From Pseudomonas fluvialis (GTDB lineage: Bacteria > Pseudomonadota > Gammaproteobacteria > Pseudomonadales > Pseudomonadaceae), in contig NZ_JACHLL010000008.1 of the NCBI RefSeq assembly GCF_014207935.1, positions 33,404-97,403 on the forward strand: 64,000 nt of DNA, in the 5' to 3' direction. Made by a program: the position numbers and the translations under genes. The notes below the pieces were generated by a model. It did no database searches. It saw only the letters and a program-made list of their open reading frames with translations, and was not told where the DNA came from. Positions 17,228-27,415 of the stretch are shown here, one piece after another. Within the stretch, counting starts at the first letter, position 1, and every line of letters starts with the position of its first letter.

Positions 17228-17253
17228 AAGGCGCGGAAGTGGTTCCGCGCCTT
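17228..17253. terminator. Bidirectional hairpin terminator between VOC gene and atuG
   Basis: A perfect 11-bp stem AAGGCGCGGAA / TTCCGCGCCTT with a GTGG loop lies between the convergent stops at 17224 and 17268. A/T bases at the stem base fit termination from either side. Confidence 0.8.
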
Positions 17254-17267
17254 GTGAGCAGTAGACG

Positions 17268-18086
17268 TCAGTCGACGAACAGGTCGGTCATCAGCTTTCC
17301 GGCCGGATCGTAGCGGTATTGCTCGAAGTCCGTCTGGCCCTGCTCACGCAGAATCTCCTCGTCGATGAGCAGGCGGCCGCTGATGCTGCGCCCGCTGCTG
17401 CTGAGAATGGCGTAGGCGGCATCGGCCATGATCGCCGGCAGGCGTGCGGCCTTCATCACGGCGGGGCCGCCGGCCTCGAACTCGATGGCGGCGGTGGCGA
17501 TCACGGTCTTGGGCCACAGCGCGTTGACGCTGATGCCGTACTTCTTGAATTCCTCGTGCATCCCCAGGGTCAGCATGCTCATGCCGTACTTGGTGGTGGT
17601 GTAGGGGCCGTAGCTGGCGAACCACTTGGGATCGAGGTTGAGCGGCGGCGACAGACTGAGGATGTGGCCCTGGGTTTTCTTCAGGTAGGGCAGCGCCGCC
17701 TGGCTGCAGACCATCACCGCGCGGGTGTTGATCTGGAACATCAGGTCGTAGCGCTTGGGTTCTAGGTGCTCGACGCCCTTGAGGCGGATGGCACCGGCGT
17801 TGTTGATCAGCGCGTCGATGCCGCCGAAGTGCTCGGCGGCCTGGGCCATGGCCACTTTCACCGCTTCCTCGTCGCGTACGTCCAATTGGATGGGCAGAGC
17901 CCGGCCGCCAGCGGCGACGATTTCCTCGGCCACCGAGAAGATGGTGCCCGGCAGTTTCGGGTGGGCCTCGGCGCTCTTGGCCGCGACCACGACATTGGCG
18001 CCATCGGCGGCGGCCTTGAGCGCGATCTCGCGGCCGATGCCACGGCTGGCGCCGGTAATGAACAGGGTCTTGCCGGAAAGGGACAT
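17268..18086 (-). CDS. atuG: Short-chain dehydrogenase, AtuG-like
   Basis: 272 residues from ATG 18086, preceded by AGAGG; an upstream in-frame extension lacks support. The Rossmann motif GASRGIGREIAL is near residue 11, with NNAGAI near 95 and a catalytic tetrad including YTTTK. The C-terminal half resembles HSDL2-type SDRs. It is the last gene of the minus-strand atu block, separated from atuF by a 160-bp gap filled by a repeat element. In the terpene pathway AtuG has been suggested to oxidise an alcohol or hydroxyacyl intermediate. SDR class certain, substrate inferred. Confidence 0.85.
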   Translation of the reverse strand: MSLSGKTLFITGASRGIGREIALKAAADGANVVVAAKSAEAHPKLPGTIFSVAEEIVAAGGRALPIQLDVRDEEAVKVAMAQAAEHFGGIDALINNAGAIRLKGVEHLEPKRYDLMFQINTRAVMVCSQAALPYLKKTQGHILSLSPPLNLDPKWFASYGPYTTTKYGMSMLTLGMHEEFKKYGISVNALWPKTVIATAAIEFEAGGPAVMKAARLPAIMADAAYAILSSSGRSISGRLLIDEEILREQGQTDFEQYRYDPAGKLMTDLFVD

Positions 18087-18124
18087 GATTGGCCTCTTGT
18101 GGTTGGCTGGGTGGGGCTGGTTGG

Positions 18125-18243
18125 CCCTCACCCCAACCCTCTCCCGGAGGGACAGGGGGCTGTCTGATGTGGTTGGTGAATTACGGTGCTAGGGGCAGGC
18201 ATTCATAACTCCCTCCCCCTTTGGGGGAGAGGGTTGGGGTGAG
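18125..18243. repeat. REP/BIME-like inverted pair inside the atu operon
   Basis: Unit one starts CCCTCACCCCAACCCTC (18125-18141). Unit two ends GAGGGTTGGGGTGAG (18229-18243), the exact reverse complement of 18127-18141. Inner hairpins are CTCCCGGAG and CCCCCTTTGGGGG. It ends 3 bp from the atuF stop and lies between atuF and atuG, where it could stabilise or attenuate the message. Same family as 12379-12482. Confidence 0.8.
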
Positions 18244-18246
18244 TGG

Positions 18247-20235
<1,989 letters not shown>

Positions 20236-20257
20236 GATGCTGCTCCGTTCGATGTTC

Positions 20258-21055
20258 TTATTGTGCCCAGCGGGCAGCGCGTTTCTGCACGAAAGCCATG
20301 GTGCCCTCGATGCCTTCGGCACCGGTGACGGCGGCGGCGAACTGCTCGGCGGCGCGGTCCAGCAGCGGGCCCAGGGCCTCCTGCTCGGTGGCCAGCAGCA
20401 GGGCCTTGGTCGCCGCGTTGGCGCCCGGAGCACACTGGCGGACCTGGCCGAGCACTTCGCCCAGGCGTTGTTCCAGCGCGGCATCGGAGGCTTCGCAGTA
20501 ATGCACCAGGCCCAGGCGCAGGGCTTCGGCACCGTCGAAACGGGCGGCGGTCAGCGCCAGGCGGCGAGCCTGAGTGAGGCCCACGCGCTTGACCACGAAG
20601 GGGGCAATCTGTGCCGGCAGGATACCGAGGGTGGTTTCCGGCAGACCGAACTTGCAGGCCTGATCGGCGATGGCGATATCGCTGATGCAGGCCAGACCAA
20701 AGCCGCCACCCAGCACCGCGCCTTCGAGCAGCGCGATCACCACCTGCGGCGCCTGCTGGAATTCCTCCAGCATGGCGCCGAAGGCCCGGTTGAGCTCGCG
20801 GTAGGCGTCACTACCTTTGGCGCGGGCCCCCGCCATGTCCTTGATATCGCCGCCGGCACAGAAGTGACCACCGGCGCCGCGCAGGACAATGGCACGCACC
20901 TCGGCGTCGGCGCGCACGCTGTCCAGCACCGCGCGCAGCTCTCCGACCATGGCCAGGCTCATGGCGTTGCGGCTGTCCGTGCGGTTGAGGGTGACGTGCA
21001 GCACGCCACCTTCAAGGTTGAGCAGCAGGGTGTCGCAGTTCGGCAGCTCGGCCAT
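20258..21055 (-). CDS. atuE: Isohexenylglutaconyl-CoA hydratase, AtuE
   Basis: 265 residues of the crotonase superfamily. The oxyanion-hole segments are GGHFCAGGDIKDMAG (about 82-96) and the helix GAVLGGGFGLACISDIAIAD (about 130-149). It adds water to isohexenylglutaconyl-CoA in the acyclic terpene route, the counterpart of LiuC in leucine breakdown. The gene is 10 bp after atuD and 22 bp before atuF. Specific function rests on cluster position; crotonase membership is certain. Confidence 0.9.
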   Translation of the reverse strand: MAELPNCDTLLLNLEGGVLHVTLNRTDSRNAMSLAMVGELRAVLDSVRADAEVRAIVLRGAGGHFCAGGDIKDMAGARAKGSDAYRELNRAFGAMLEEFQQAPQVVIALLEGAVLGGGFGLACISDIAIADQACKFGLPETTLGILPAQIAPFVVKRVGLTQARRLALTAARFDGAEALRLGLVHYCEASDAALEQRLGEVLGQVRQCAPGANAATKALLLATEQEALGPLLDRAAEQFAAAVTGAEGIEGTMAFVQKRAARWAQ

Positions 21056-21065
21056 GACGTGCTCC

Positions 21066-22223
21066 TTACTTCTTTTTGCCGGGCAGGATGCCCATCAGCT
21101 TGCAGATGATGCCCAGCATGATTTCGTCGGCACCGCCGCCGATGCTGACCAGGCGCACATCGCGGTAGGCACGCGACACCGGGTTGTCCCACATGAAGCC
21201 CATGCCGCCCCAGTACTGCAGGCAGGAGTCGGAGACTTCACGGCCCAGGCGACCGGCCTTGAGCTTGGCCATGGAGGCCAGCTTGGTCACGTCACGGCCT
21301 TTCACGTACATCTCGGTGGCCTGATAGACCAGCGCGCGCAGGGCTTCGATCTCGGTCTGCAGCTCGGCCAGGCGGAAGTGGATGACCTGGTTGCTGATCA
21401 GTGGCTGGCCGAAGGTGTGGCGCTCCTTGCAGTACTCGATGGTCGAGTCGACGCAGTACTCCAGGCCCTTGATCATGTTGGCCGCGCCAAACAGACGCTC
21501 TTCCTGGAATTGCAGCATCTGCATCATGAAGCCGGCGCCTTCGTGGCCGACGCGGTTGCGCTGCGGCACGCGCACGTTGTCGAAGAACACCTGGGCGGTT
21601 TCCGAGCTGCGCATGCCGAGCTTGTCGAGGTGCGGGCTGAGGCTGATGCCCGGGGTGTTCATCGGCACGATGATCATCGACTTGTTGACGTGCGGCTTGT
21701 CGTCGCTGGTGTTGGCCAGCAGGCAGATAAAGTCGGCAGATGGGGAGTTGGTGATCCACATCTTGCTGCCGTTGATCACGTAGTCATCGCCGTCCTTGCG
21801 CGCGGTGGTCTTCAGACCGGCCACGTCGGAGCCGGCACCGACCTCGGAGACGCCGATGCAGCCGACCATGTCGCCGGCGATGGCGGGCTTCAGGAACTCT
21901 TCGCGCAGTTCATCGGAGCCGAAGCGGGCCAGAGCCGGGGTGCACATGTCGGTTTGCACGCCGATGGCCATGGGGATGCCGCCGCAGCGGATGGTGCCGA
22001 ACTCTTCGGCGGCGACGATGGAGTAGCTGTAGTCCAGGCCCATACCGCCGAATTTTTCCGGCTTGGAGATGCCCAGCAGGCCCAGATCACCGGCCTTCTT
22101 GAAGATTTCGTGGATCGGGAAGCGGCCGTCCTTTTCCCATTCGTCAACGTGCGGGTTGATTTCCTTCTCGACGAAATTCTTGACCGTGCGGCGCAGTTCT
22201 TCGTGTTCCTGGGTAAAGATCAT
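21066..22223 (-). CDS. atuD: Citronellyl-CoA dehydrogenase, AtuD
   Basis: 385 residues, normal for an acyl-CoA dehydrogenase using FAD. Visible are VGCIGVSEVGAGSDVAG and MWITNSPSADFI in the FAD/substrate region. The catalytic-base segment is QFQEERLFGAANMIKG, with the Glu placed as in isovaleryl-CoA dehydrogenases. The C-terminal LQYWGGMGFMWDNPVSRAYR matches the FAD-binding end. It oxidises citronellyl-CoA to geranyl-CoA, passing electrons to electron-transfer flavoprotein. The nearest paralogue in the window is LiuA at 62017. Confidence 0.92.
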   Translation of the reverse strand: MIFTQEHEELRRTVKNFVEKEINPHVDEWEKDGRFPIHEIFKKAGDLGLLGISKPEKFGGMGLDYSYSIVAAEEFGTIRCGGIPMAIGVQTDMCTPALARFGSDELREEFLKPAIAGDMVGCIGVSEVGAGSDVAGLKTTARKDGDDYVINGSKMWITNSPSADFICLLANTSDDKPHVNKSMIIVPMNTPGISLSPHLDKLGMRSSETAQVFFDNVRVPQRNRVGHEGAGFMMQMLQFQEERLFGAANMIKGLEYCVDSTIEYCKERHTFGQPLISNQVIHFRLAELQTEIEALRALVYQATEMYVKGRDVTKLASMAKLKAGRLGREVSDSCLQYWGGMGFMWDNPVSRAYRDVRLVSIGGGADEIMLGIICKLMGILPGKKK

Positions 22224-22244
22224 GATGCAGGCTCCTAAATGGGG

Positions 22245-23861
22245 TTACAGGCGGGCGACGCCGAAGGTGGACGATTTGAGCGGCCGAACCGCGGCCTCCG
22301 CGCAGATGTCGAGCAGAAAGCCCAGCAGCTTGCGGGTATCGCGCGGGTCTATCAGGCCGTCGTCCCACAGGCTGGCGGTGCCGTAGAGCGCGGTGGATTG
22401 GCTGTCGAGTTTCTGCGCAGTGACTTGCTCGAGCATGTCGAGCATTTTCGGATCGGCTTCCTTGCCTTCCTTGAGGTGTTTCTCCTCGGTAACGATGCGC
22501 AGCACCTTGCCGGCCTGCGCGCCGCCCATCACGGCGGTCTTGCTGTTGGGCCAGGCGAAGATAAAGCGCGGGTCGAGGCCGCGGCCGCACATGGCGTAGT
22601 TGCCGGCGCCGTAGGAGCCGCCGACGACGATGGTCAGCTTGGGCACGGTGGCGTTGGCCACGGCCTGGATCATCTTCGAGCCGTGCTTGATCACGCCGTT
22701 CTGTTCCGATTCCGTCCCCACCATGAATCCGGTGGTGTTGTGGAAGAACAGGATCGGCGTATTGCTCTGCTCGCACAGCTGGATGAACTGGGCAGCCTTG
22801 GCGGCGCCACGCGGGGTGATCGGGCCGTTGTTGCCGATGATGCCGCAGCTGTGACCTTCGATCTGCAGGTGGCCGCAGACGGTCTGGCTGTCGAACTCGT
22901 TCTTGAAGTCGAGGAACTCGGAACCGTCGGCGATGCGCGCGATGATCTCGCGCACGTCGTAGGGCTTCTTGGCATCGGCCGGGACTATGCCCAGCAGTTC
23001 CTCGGCCGGGTACAACGGCTCGCGCCAGGTCTTGGCCGGGCGCGCCGGCAGTTGCGCGTTCCACGGCAGCATGCCGACGATCTCGCGGGCCAGGCGCACG
23101 CCATCGGCGTCGTTCTCGGCCAGGTATTCGGCGGTGCCGGCGACCTGGGCATGCATCTCGGCGCCGCCCAGTTGCTCGTCGGTGGCCACTTCACCGGTGG
23201 CAGCCTTGAGCAGGGGCGGGCCTGCGAGGAACATCTTGGCCTTGCCGCGTACCACCACCACGTAGTCGGACAGACCCGGCTGGTAGGCGCCGCCGGCGGT
23301 GCTGGAGCCGTGCACCACGGTGATCTGCGGCAGGCCCATGGCCGACATGCGCGCCTGGTTGGCAAAGCCGCGCGCGCCCTCGACGAAGATGTCGGCGGCG
23401 TAGTTGAGGTTGGCACCGCCGCTTTCGGCCAGGGTCACCACCGGCAGTTTGTTCTCGAAGGCAATCTGCTGCAGACGCAGGGATTTCTTCAGGCCGGTGG
23501 GGGAGATGGTGCCGCCCTTGATCGCGCTGTTGTTGGCAATCACCAGGCTGCGCACACCGGCGATGTAGCCGATGCCGGCAATGATGCCGCCGCCGGCCAT
23601 GCTGCCGTCCTTGTCGTCGTGCAGCTTGTAGCCGGCCAGCGAGGACAGCTCGAGGAACGGCGCGCCCGGGTCGAGCAGCAGGTTCAGGCGCTCGCGTGGC
23701 AGCAGCTGGCCACGGCGCTCGAACTTGGCCTTGGCCTCATTGGCCTTGTCCAGCACCTTCTGCTCCACGTCGCGGAAGCTGGCGATGGCGGCAAGCATGG
23801 CCTCGCGGTTCTGCGCGAAGCCATCGCCGTGAACGTCGATTTCCGACTGGATGACAGGCAT
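22245..23861 (-). CDS. atuC: Geranyl-CoA carboxylase carboxyltransferase (beta) subunit, AtuC
   Basis: 538 residues from ATG 23861. The two-lobed carboxyltransferase fold is clear. The N-lobe has RERLNLLLDPGAPFLELSSL and GGGIIAGIGYIAGVRSLVIAN. The C-lobe has GRGLDPRFIFAWPNSKTAVM and the acyl-CoA motif GGSYGAGNYAMCG. It transfers carboxyl from biotin on AtuF to the gamma-methyl carbon of geranyl-CoA. It starts 4 bp after the atuB stop. LiuB at 60359 is the paralogue for methylcrotonyl-CoA; assignment to geranyl-CoA comes from the cluster. Confidence 0.93.
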   Translation of the reverse strand: MPVIQSEIDVHGDGFAQNREAMLAAIASFRDVEQKVLDKANEAKAKFERRGQLLPRERLNLLLDPGAPFLELSSLAGYKLHDDKDGSMAGGGIIAGIGYIAGVRSLVIANNSAIKGGTISPTGLKKSLRLQQIAFENKLPVVTLAESGGANLNYAADIFVEGARGFANQARMSAMGLPQITVVHGSSTAGGAYQPGLSDYVVVVRGKAKMFLAGPPLLKAATGEVATDEQLGGAEMHAQVAGTAEYLAENDADGVRLAREIVGMLPWNAQLPARPAKTWREPLYPAEELLGIVPADAKKPYDVREIIARIADGSEFLDFKNEFDSQTVCGHLQIEGHSCGIIGNNGPITPRGAAKAAQFIQLCEQSNTPILFFHNTTGFMVGTESEQNGVIKHGSKMIQAVANATVPKLTIVVGGSYGAGNYAMCGRGLDPRFIFAWPNSKTAVMGGAQAGKVLRIVTEEKHLKEGKEADPKMLDMLEQVTAQKLDSQSTALYGTASLWDDGLIDPRDTRKLLGFLLDICAEAAVRPLKSSTFGVARL

Positions 23862-23865
23862 CGGA

Positions 23866-24729
23866 TTACTCCTTGAACACGTCGGGCACATAGGCCCGGT
23901 GGAAGCCGTTGTAGGACTCGCTGGATTTCGCCTTGCCCAGGGTCCAGGCGCGGGTGCCCTGGCTGGCGGCCCCGTCGATGCGGATGGTGTTGCCGCTGAT
24001 GAAGTTGGCGCCGGGGGTGAGCAGGAAGACGATGGCCGAGGCCACCTCCGACTCGGTGCCGATGCGTTGCAAAGGCACGTGATCCTTGAGGTTGCGGATC
24101 ATGTTCTTCATCGATTCGGGGTAGGTGTCCATGCCACTGGAGGCAATCCAGCCCGGCGCCACGGCATTGACCCGCACCCCCGAATGGCCCCACTCGTAGG
24201 CGGCGGTCTTGGTGAAGTTCTCCATGCCGGCCCGCGCGGCGCCGGAGTGGCCCATGCCTGGCATGCCGCCCCACATGTCGGCGAGCATGTTGACGATACT
24301 GCCGCCGGTCTTGCTCATGCTCTGCAGATAGACTTCCTTGGCCACCAGGAAACCGCCGACCAGGTTGGTTCGCACCACCGTCTCGAAGCCTTTCTGGTTG
24401 ATGCCGATCAGCGGGGCCGGGAACTGGCCGCCGGCGTTGTTGACCAGGTGATGGATGGGGCCGTGCTCGGCGAGCACCGCCTTGACCATGACCTTGACCG
24501 CTTCCTCGTCACGGATGTCGCACACCTGGAAGCTGGCCTGGCCGCCGTCCTCGAGGATTTCGCCGCAGGTGGTTTCCAGCTTTTCCAGCTTGCGCCCGAC
24601 CAGCACCACCTGGGCGCCCAGGTGGGCCAGTTCGTGGGCCACGCAGCGGCCGATGCCGCTGCCGCCGCCGGTGACCAGAATGGTCTGGCCGCTGAACAGG
24701 CCGGGCTTGAATACGGAGTCGTAACTCAT
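23866..24729 (-). CDS. atuB: SDR-fold oxidoreductase AtuB, enoyl-CoA-reductase-like active site
   Basis: 287 residues. The Rossmann motif GGGSGIGRCVA is near 21-31 and NNAGG near 97-101. At the catalytic position, instead of Tyr-x3-Lys, the sequence is HSGAARAG (161-168), with Ser162 and Arg166 where Tyr and Lys normally stand. That pattern is shared with peroxisomal trans-2-enoyl-CoA and dienoyl-CoA reductases rather than alcohol dehydrogenases. In the literature AtuB is usually proposed to be a citronellol/citronellal dehydrogenase; the visible motif argues for acyl-CoA chemistry instead. The gene lies 14 bp after atuA and 4 bp before atuC, tightly within the operon. Confidence 0.88.
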   Translation of the reverse strand: MSYDSVFKPGLFSGQTILVTGGGSGIGRCVAHELAHLGAQVVLVGRKLEKLETTCGEILEDGGQASFQVCDIRDEEAVKVMVKAVLAEHGPIHHLVNNAGGQFPAPLIGINQKGFETVVRTNLVGGFLVAKEVYLQSMSKTGGSIVNMLADMWGGMPGMGHSGAARAGMENFTKTAAYEWGHSGVRVNAVAPGWIASSGMDTYPESMKNMIRNLKDHVPLQRIGTESEVASAIVFLLTPGANFISGNTIRIDGAASQGTRAWTLGKAKSSESYNGFHRAYVPDVFKE

Positions 24730-24743
24730 CGTGCGTGTTGTCC

Positions 24744-26531
24744 TTACAGGCTGTCAGCCAGTGCACGCGGCACCGGAATCGGGAATTCCAGCAACTGCTG
24801 GGCGAAGGCCTTGCCCTGCGGGTCGATGCGCAGGCTGGCGACGCCGCCACCGCCCAGGGCGTTTTCCAGCAGGAAGTTCAGGCTGTGGCTGCCCGGCAGG
24901 TGCCAGCGGCTGACCTTGCCGGTTTGGCCGTCGAGCACATGATGCATCCATTGCGCCACGGCGCCTTCGCTGAGCGCAGCCGCGATCCACGCCAGATACT
25001 CGGGCTTTCTGGCCATCACGCCGATATTGCTGTGGTTACCCTTGTCGCCGGAGCGGGCCACGGCCAGCTTGACCAGCGGCACGGTCGCATCGGCGCTGCC
25101 GTTCGGAGCGGGCAGGGCGGCTGCGCTGGCGACCTGGCCGGCGTCGAACACAGCGACTTCCGGCAGGGTGACCGGCCGGCGCTCACCGTCGATCTCCACT
25201 TCCAGCGCGCAGGCGCTCTTGTCGACCAGGAAGCTGAACAGGCGGATCACCGGGTACACGGTAGGGCGGCCGCCGACGATTCCGGTCAGGCCCGGCGCCA
25301 TGCCGGTGGCCGCCTGGGCGATCTCGCGGGAGAACAGGATCAGCGCTTCTTTCTTTGCGTGACGCACGCCGAGCTTGACCACCACTTCGCGGGTGTCAGT
25401 GCGCTGGCTGCGCGGTCCATAGGTGGCCTCGGTGCCCAGCAGCTCGATGCACACTTCCTTATACGGCCCCCAGCCACGCTCGGCGAACATCTCTTCGGTC
25501 TTGGCGATGATGGCCTGGCTGACGCGCTCGGCCTTGGCTGCCGCATCGATACCGGCCAGCAGGCAGCTGGCGGTACAGCGGAAACCGTCCGGGTGGGTGG
25601 CGCTGACCTTGTACTGCGTGGTCGGCGCCAGGCCACGGGCGCCTTTCAGCTCCACACGGTTGGTGCCGACCTGGATCAGCTCAACACCGGTGAAGTCGCA
25701 GACCACATCGGGCAGGTAGTAGGCGCGCGGGTCGCCGATCTCGTAGAGCATCTGCTCGCCGACCGACAGGGTGGAGATCAGCCCGCCGGTGCCTTCGGGT
25801 TTGGCAACCACGAAGTGGCCATCGGCCTGCACCTCGACGATCGGGAAGCCGATATGTTCGTAGTCCGGCACATCGCGCCAGTCGGTGAAGTTGCCACCGG
25901 TGCACTGCGCGCCGCATTCGATGATATGACCGGCCAGCGCGGCCTGGGCCAGCTTGTCGTAGTCGGTCCAGCTCCAGCCGAACTCATGTACCAGCGCGGC
26001 GCTGACCACCGCGCTGTCGACCACGCGGCCGGTGATGACGATGTCGGCACCCGCTTCCAGCGCGGCGACTATGCCCGGTGCGCCGAGGTAGGCATTGACC
26101 GACACGCACATCGGCGGCAGCGGGGCACCGGTGAACATCTCGCGGGTTTCGGCCTTGGCCAGCTCGCCCAGCTTGGGCTGCAGGTTATCGCCATGCAGCA
26201 CGGCGATCTTCAGATTGACGCCGGCCTTCTCGCAGGCCGCGGCCAGGGCTTTGGCGCAGGAGGCTGGGTTGACGCCGCCGGCGTTGCTGATCACGCGGAT
26301 CTTCTTCTGCGCGATCTCGCCCAGCAGCGGGGCGAGCACGTCGACGAAGTCGGTGGCATAGCCTTCGTCCGGCTTCTTCATGCGCGCGCCGGCCATGATG
26401 GACATGGTCACTTCGGCGAGGTAGTCGAACACCAGGTAGTCGAGCTCGGCGCCCTTAACCAGCTGGGCGGCGGCGCTGGAGGTATCGCCCCAGAAGGCGG
26501 AAGCGCAGCCGATGCGTACGGTCTTGGTCAT
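24744..26531 (-). CDS. atuA: Acyclic terpene utilisation protein AtuA
   Basis: 595 residues from ATG 26531; an in-frame GTG at 26549 would add six residues and neither has a strong ribosome site. The N-terminal three-quarters are the AtuA domain (RIGCASAFWGDTSSAAAQLV at the start, VISNAGGVNPASCAKALA near 90). A smaller C-terminal domain (about 490-595, KLAVARSGDKGNHSNIGVMA) follows, sometimes encoded separately. Its reaction is not established; a role in cleaving or processing the hydroxyisohexenylglutaryl-CoA intermediate has been discussed. It is the first gene of the atuA-G operon, transcribed away from atuR over the operator at 26570-26637. Confidence 0.9.
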   Translation of the reverse strand: MTKTVRIGCASAFWGDTSSAAAQLVKGAELDYLVFDYLAEVTMSIMAGARMKKPDEGYATDFVDVLAPLLGEIAQKKIRVISNAGGVNPASCAKALAAACEKAGVNLKIAVLHGDNLQPKLGELAKAETREMFTGAPLPPMCVSVNAYLGAPGIVAALEAGADIVITGRVVDSAVVSAALVHEFGWSWTDYDKLAQAALAGHIIECGAQCTGGNFTDWRDVPDYEHIGFPIVEVQADGHFVVAKPEGTGGLISTLSVGEQMLYEIGDPRAYYLPDVVCDFTGVELIQVGTNRVELKGARGLAPTTQYKVSATHPDGFRCTASCLLAGIDAAAKAERVSQAIIAKTEEMFAERGWGPYKEVCIELLGTEATYGPRSQRTDTREVVVKLGVRHAKKEALILFSREIAQAATGMAPGLTGIVGGRPTVYPVIRLFSFLVDKSACALEVEIDGERRPVTLPEVAVFDAGQVASAAALPAPNGSADATVPLVKLAVARSGDKGNHSNIGVMARKPEYLAWIAAALSEGAVAQWMHHVLDGQTGKVSRWHLPGSHSLNFLLENALGGGGVASLRIDPQGKAFAQQLLEFPIPVPRALADSL

Positions 26532-26569
26532 TGGAGTTATCCGCAACACATGAATAAGGTGGGATGAAC

Positions 26570-26637
26570 ACTACCAAGCAAGCGCTTGGTTGAAAAGAGT
26601 CTGGCGCATATTTTTACCCAAGCGCTTGCTTGGTAGT
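26570..26637. promoter_or_regulatory. AtuR operator: long perfect inverted repeat
   Basis: Two 20-bp arms (26570-26589 and 26618-26637) are exact reverse complements separated by 28 bp. Each arm contains its own smaller palindrome around AAGCGCTT within CCAAGC-(AA)GCGCTTGG. They lie in the 198-bp gap between atuA and atuR, so two regulator dimers 48 bp apart can be envisaged. P. aeruginosa AtuR also binds inverted repeats here. Confidence 0.8.
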
Positions 26638-26729
26638 CGGCCAAGGCCTAAATTCCGCCCCAAGACAACTACTTGGGCGCCATCCTTCGATTGGAGGGTG
26701 GCGTGACGATTGCGCGAATTGGGGGATTG

Positions 26730-27359
26730 ATGAGCCTGGACGAACAAAAAGCCCGTGAGGTGATGCAGCAGGTGGTCGCCTCCGGCCAGGTCACCGATCC
26801 GGAGAGCGCCCGTGGCAAATTGCTGCAGACCGCTGCTCACCTGTTCCGCAGCAAGGGCTACGAGCGCACCACAGTGCGTGATCTGGCCAGCGCGGTCGGC
26901 ATCCAGTCCGGCAGCATCTTTCACCACTTCAAGAGCAAGGACGAGATACTGCGTTCGGTGATGGAAGAAACCATCATCTACAACACCGCACTGATGCATG
27001 CGTCGCTGGCCGAGGCCAATAACCTGCATGAGCGCGTGCTGGCGCTGATCCGCTGTGAGCTGCAGTCGATCATGGGCGGCACCGGCGAGGCCATGGGCGT
27101 GCTGGTGTACGAGTGGCGTTCGCTGTCCGCCGAGGGCCGCGACTACATCCTCGGCCTGCGTGACACCTACGAGCAGTTGTGGCTGCAGGTGCTGGGCGAG
27201 GCCAAGGCCGCCGGCTACTTCAAGGCCGATCCGTTCATCATCCGCCGCTTTCTCACCGGTGCGCTCAGCTGGACAACCACCTGGTTCCGCCCCGATGGCC
27301 CGATGACCCTCGATCAGTTGGCCGAAGAAGCCTTGTCGCTGGTGATCAAGGACAATTGA
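26730..27359 (+). CDS. atuR: TetR family repressor of the atu operon, AtuR
   Basis: 209 residues from ATG 26730, which has a good GGGGGA ribosome site; a longer frame to 26673 is not needed. The helix-turn-helix reads TTVRDLASAVGIQSGSIFHH followed by FKSKDEIL. The C-terminal domain includes MGVLVYEWRSLSAEGRDYIL and is the ligand pocket region. Divergent from atuA over a large inverted repeat, it is the expected repressor, released by a terpenoid acyl-CoA or acid. Effector inferred from the pathway. Confidence 0.9.
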   Translation: MSLDEQKAREVMQQVVASGQVTDPESARGKLLQTAAHLFRSKGYERTTVRDLASAVGIQSGSIFHHFKSKDEILRSVMEETIIYNTALMHASLAEANNLHERVLALIRCELQSIMGGTGEAMGVLVYEWRSLSAEGRDYILGLRDTYEQLWLQVLGEAKAAGYFKADPFIIRRFLTGALSWTTTWFRPDGPMTLDQLAEEALSLVIKDN

Positions 27360-27415
27360 GCGGTTATCGGCTAGGCTGAAATCATAAAAGCCCCGCGGTA
27401 TCTGAAGAGGCCTTG

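Noticed and set aside
12379..18243. Repeated CCCTCACCCC/CTCTCCC units considered as a CRISPR array
   Set aside because: Only two inverted pairs about 6 kb apart, with no regular spacers and no cas genes.
24735..26567. 610-codon plus-strand frame opposite atuA
   Set aside because: Same shadow effect; it runs into the atuR operator and lacks a start signal.
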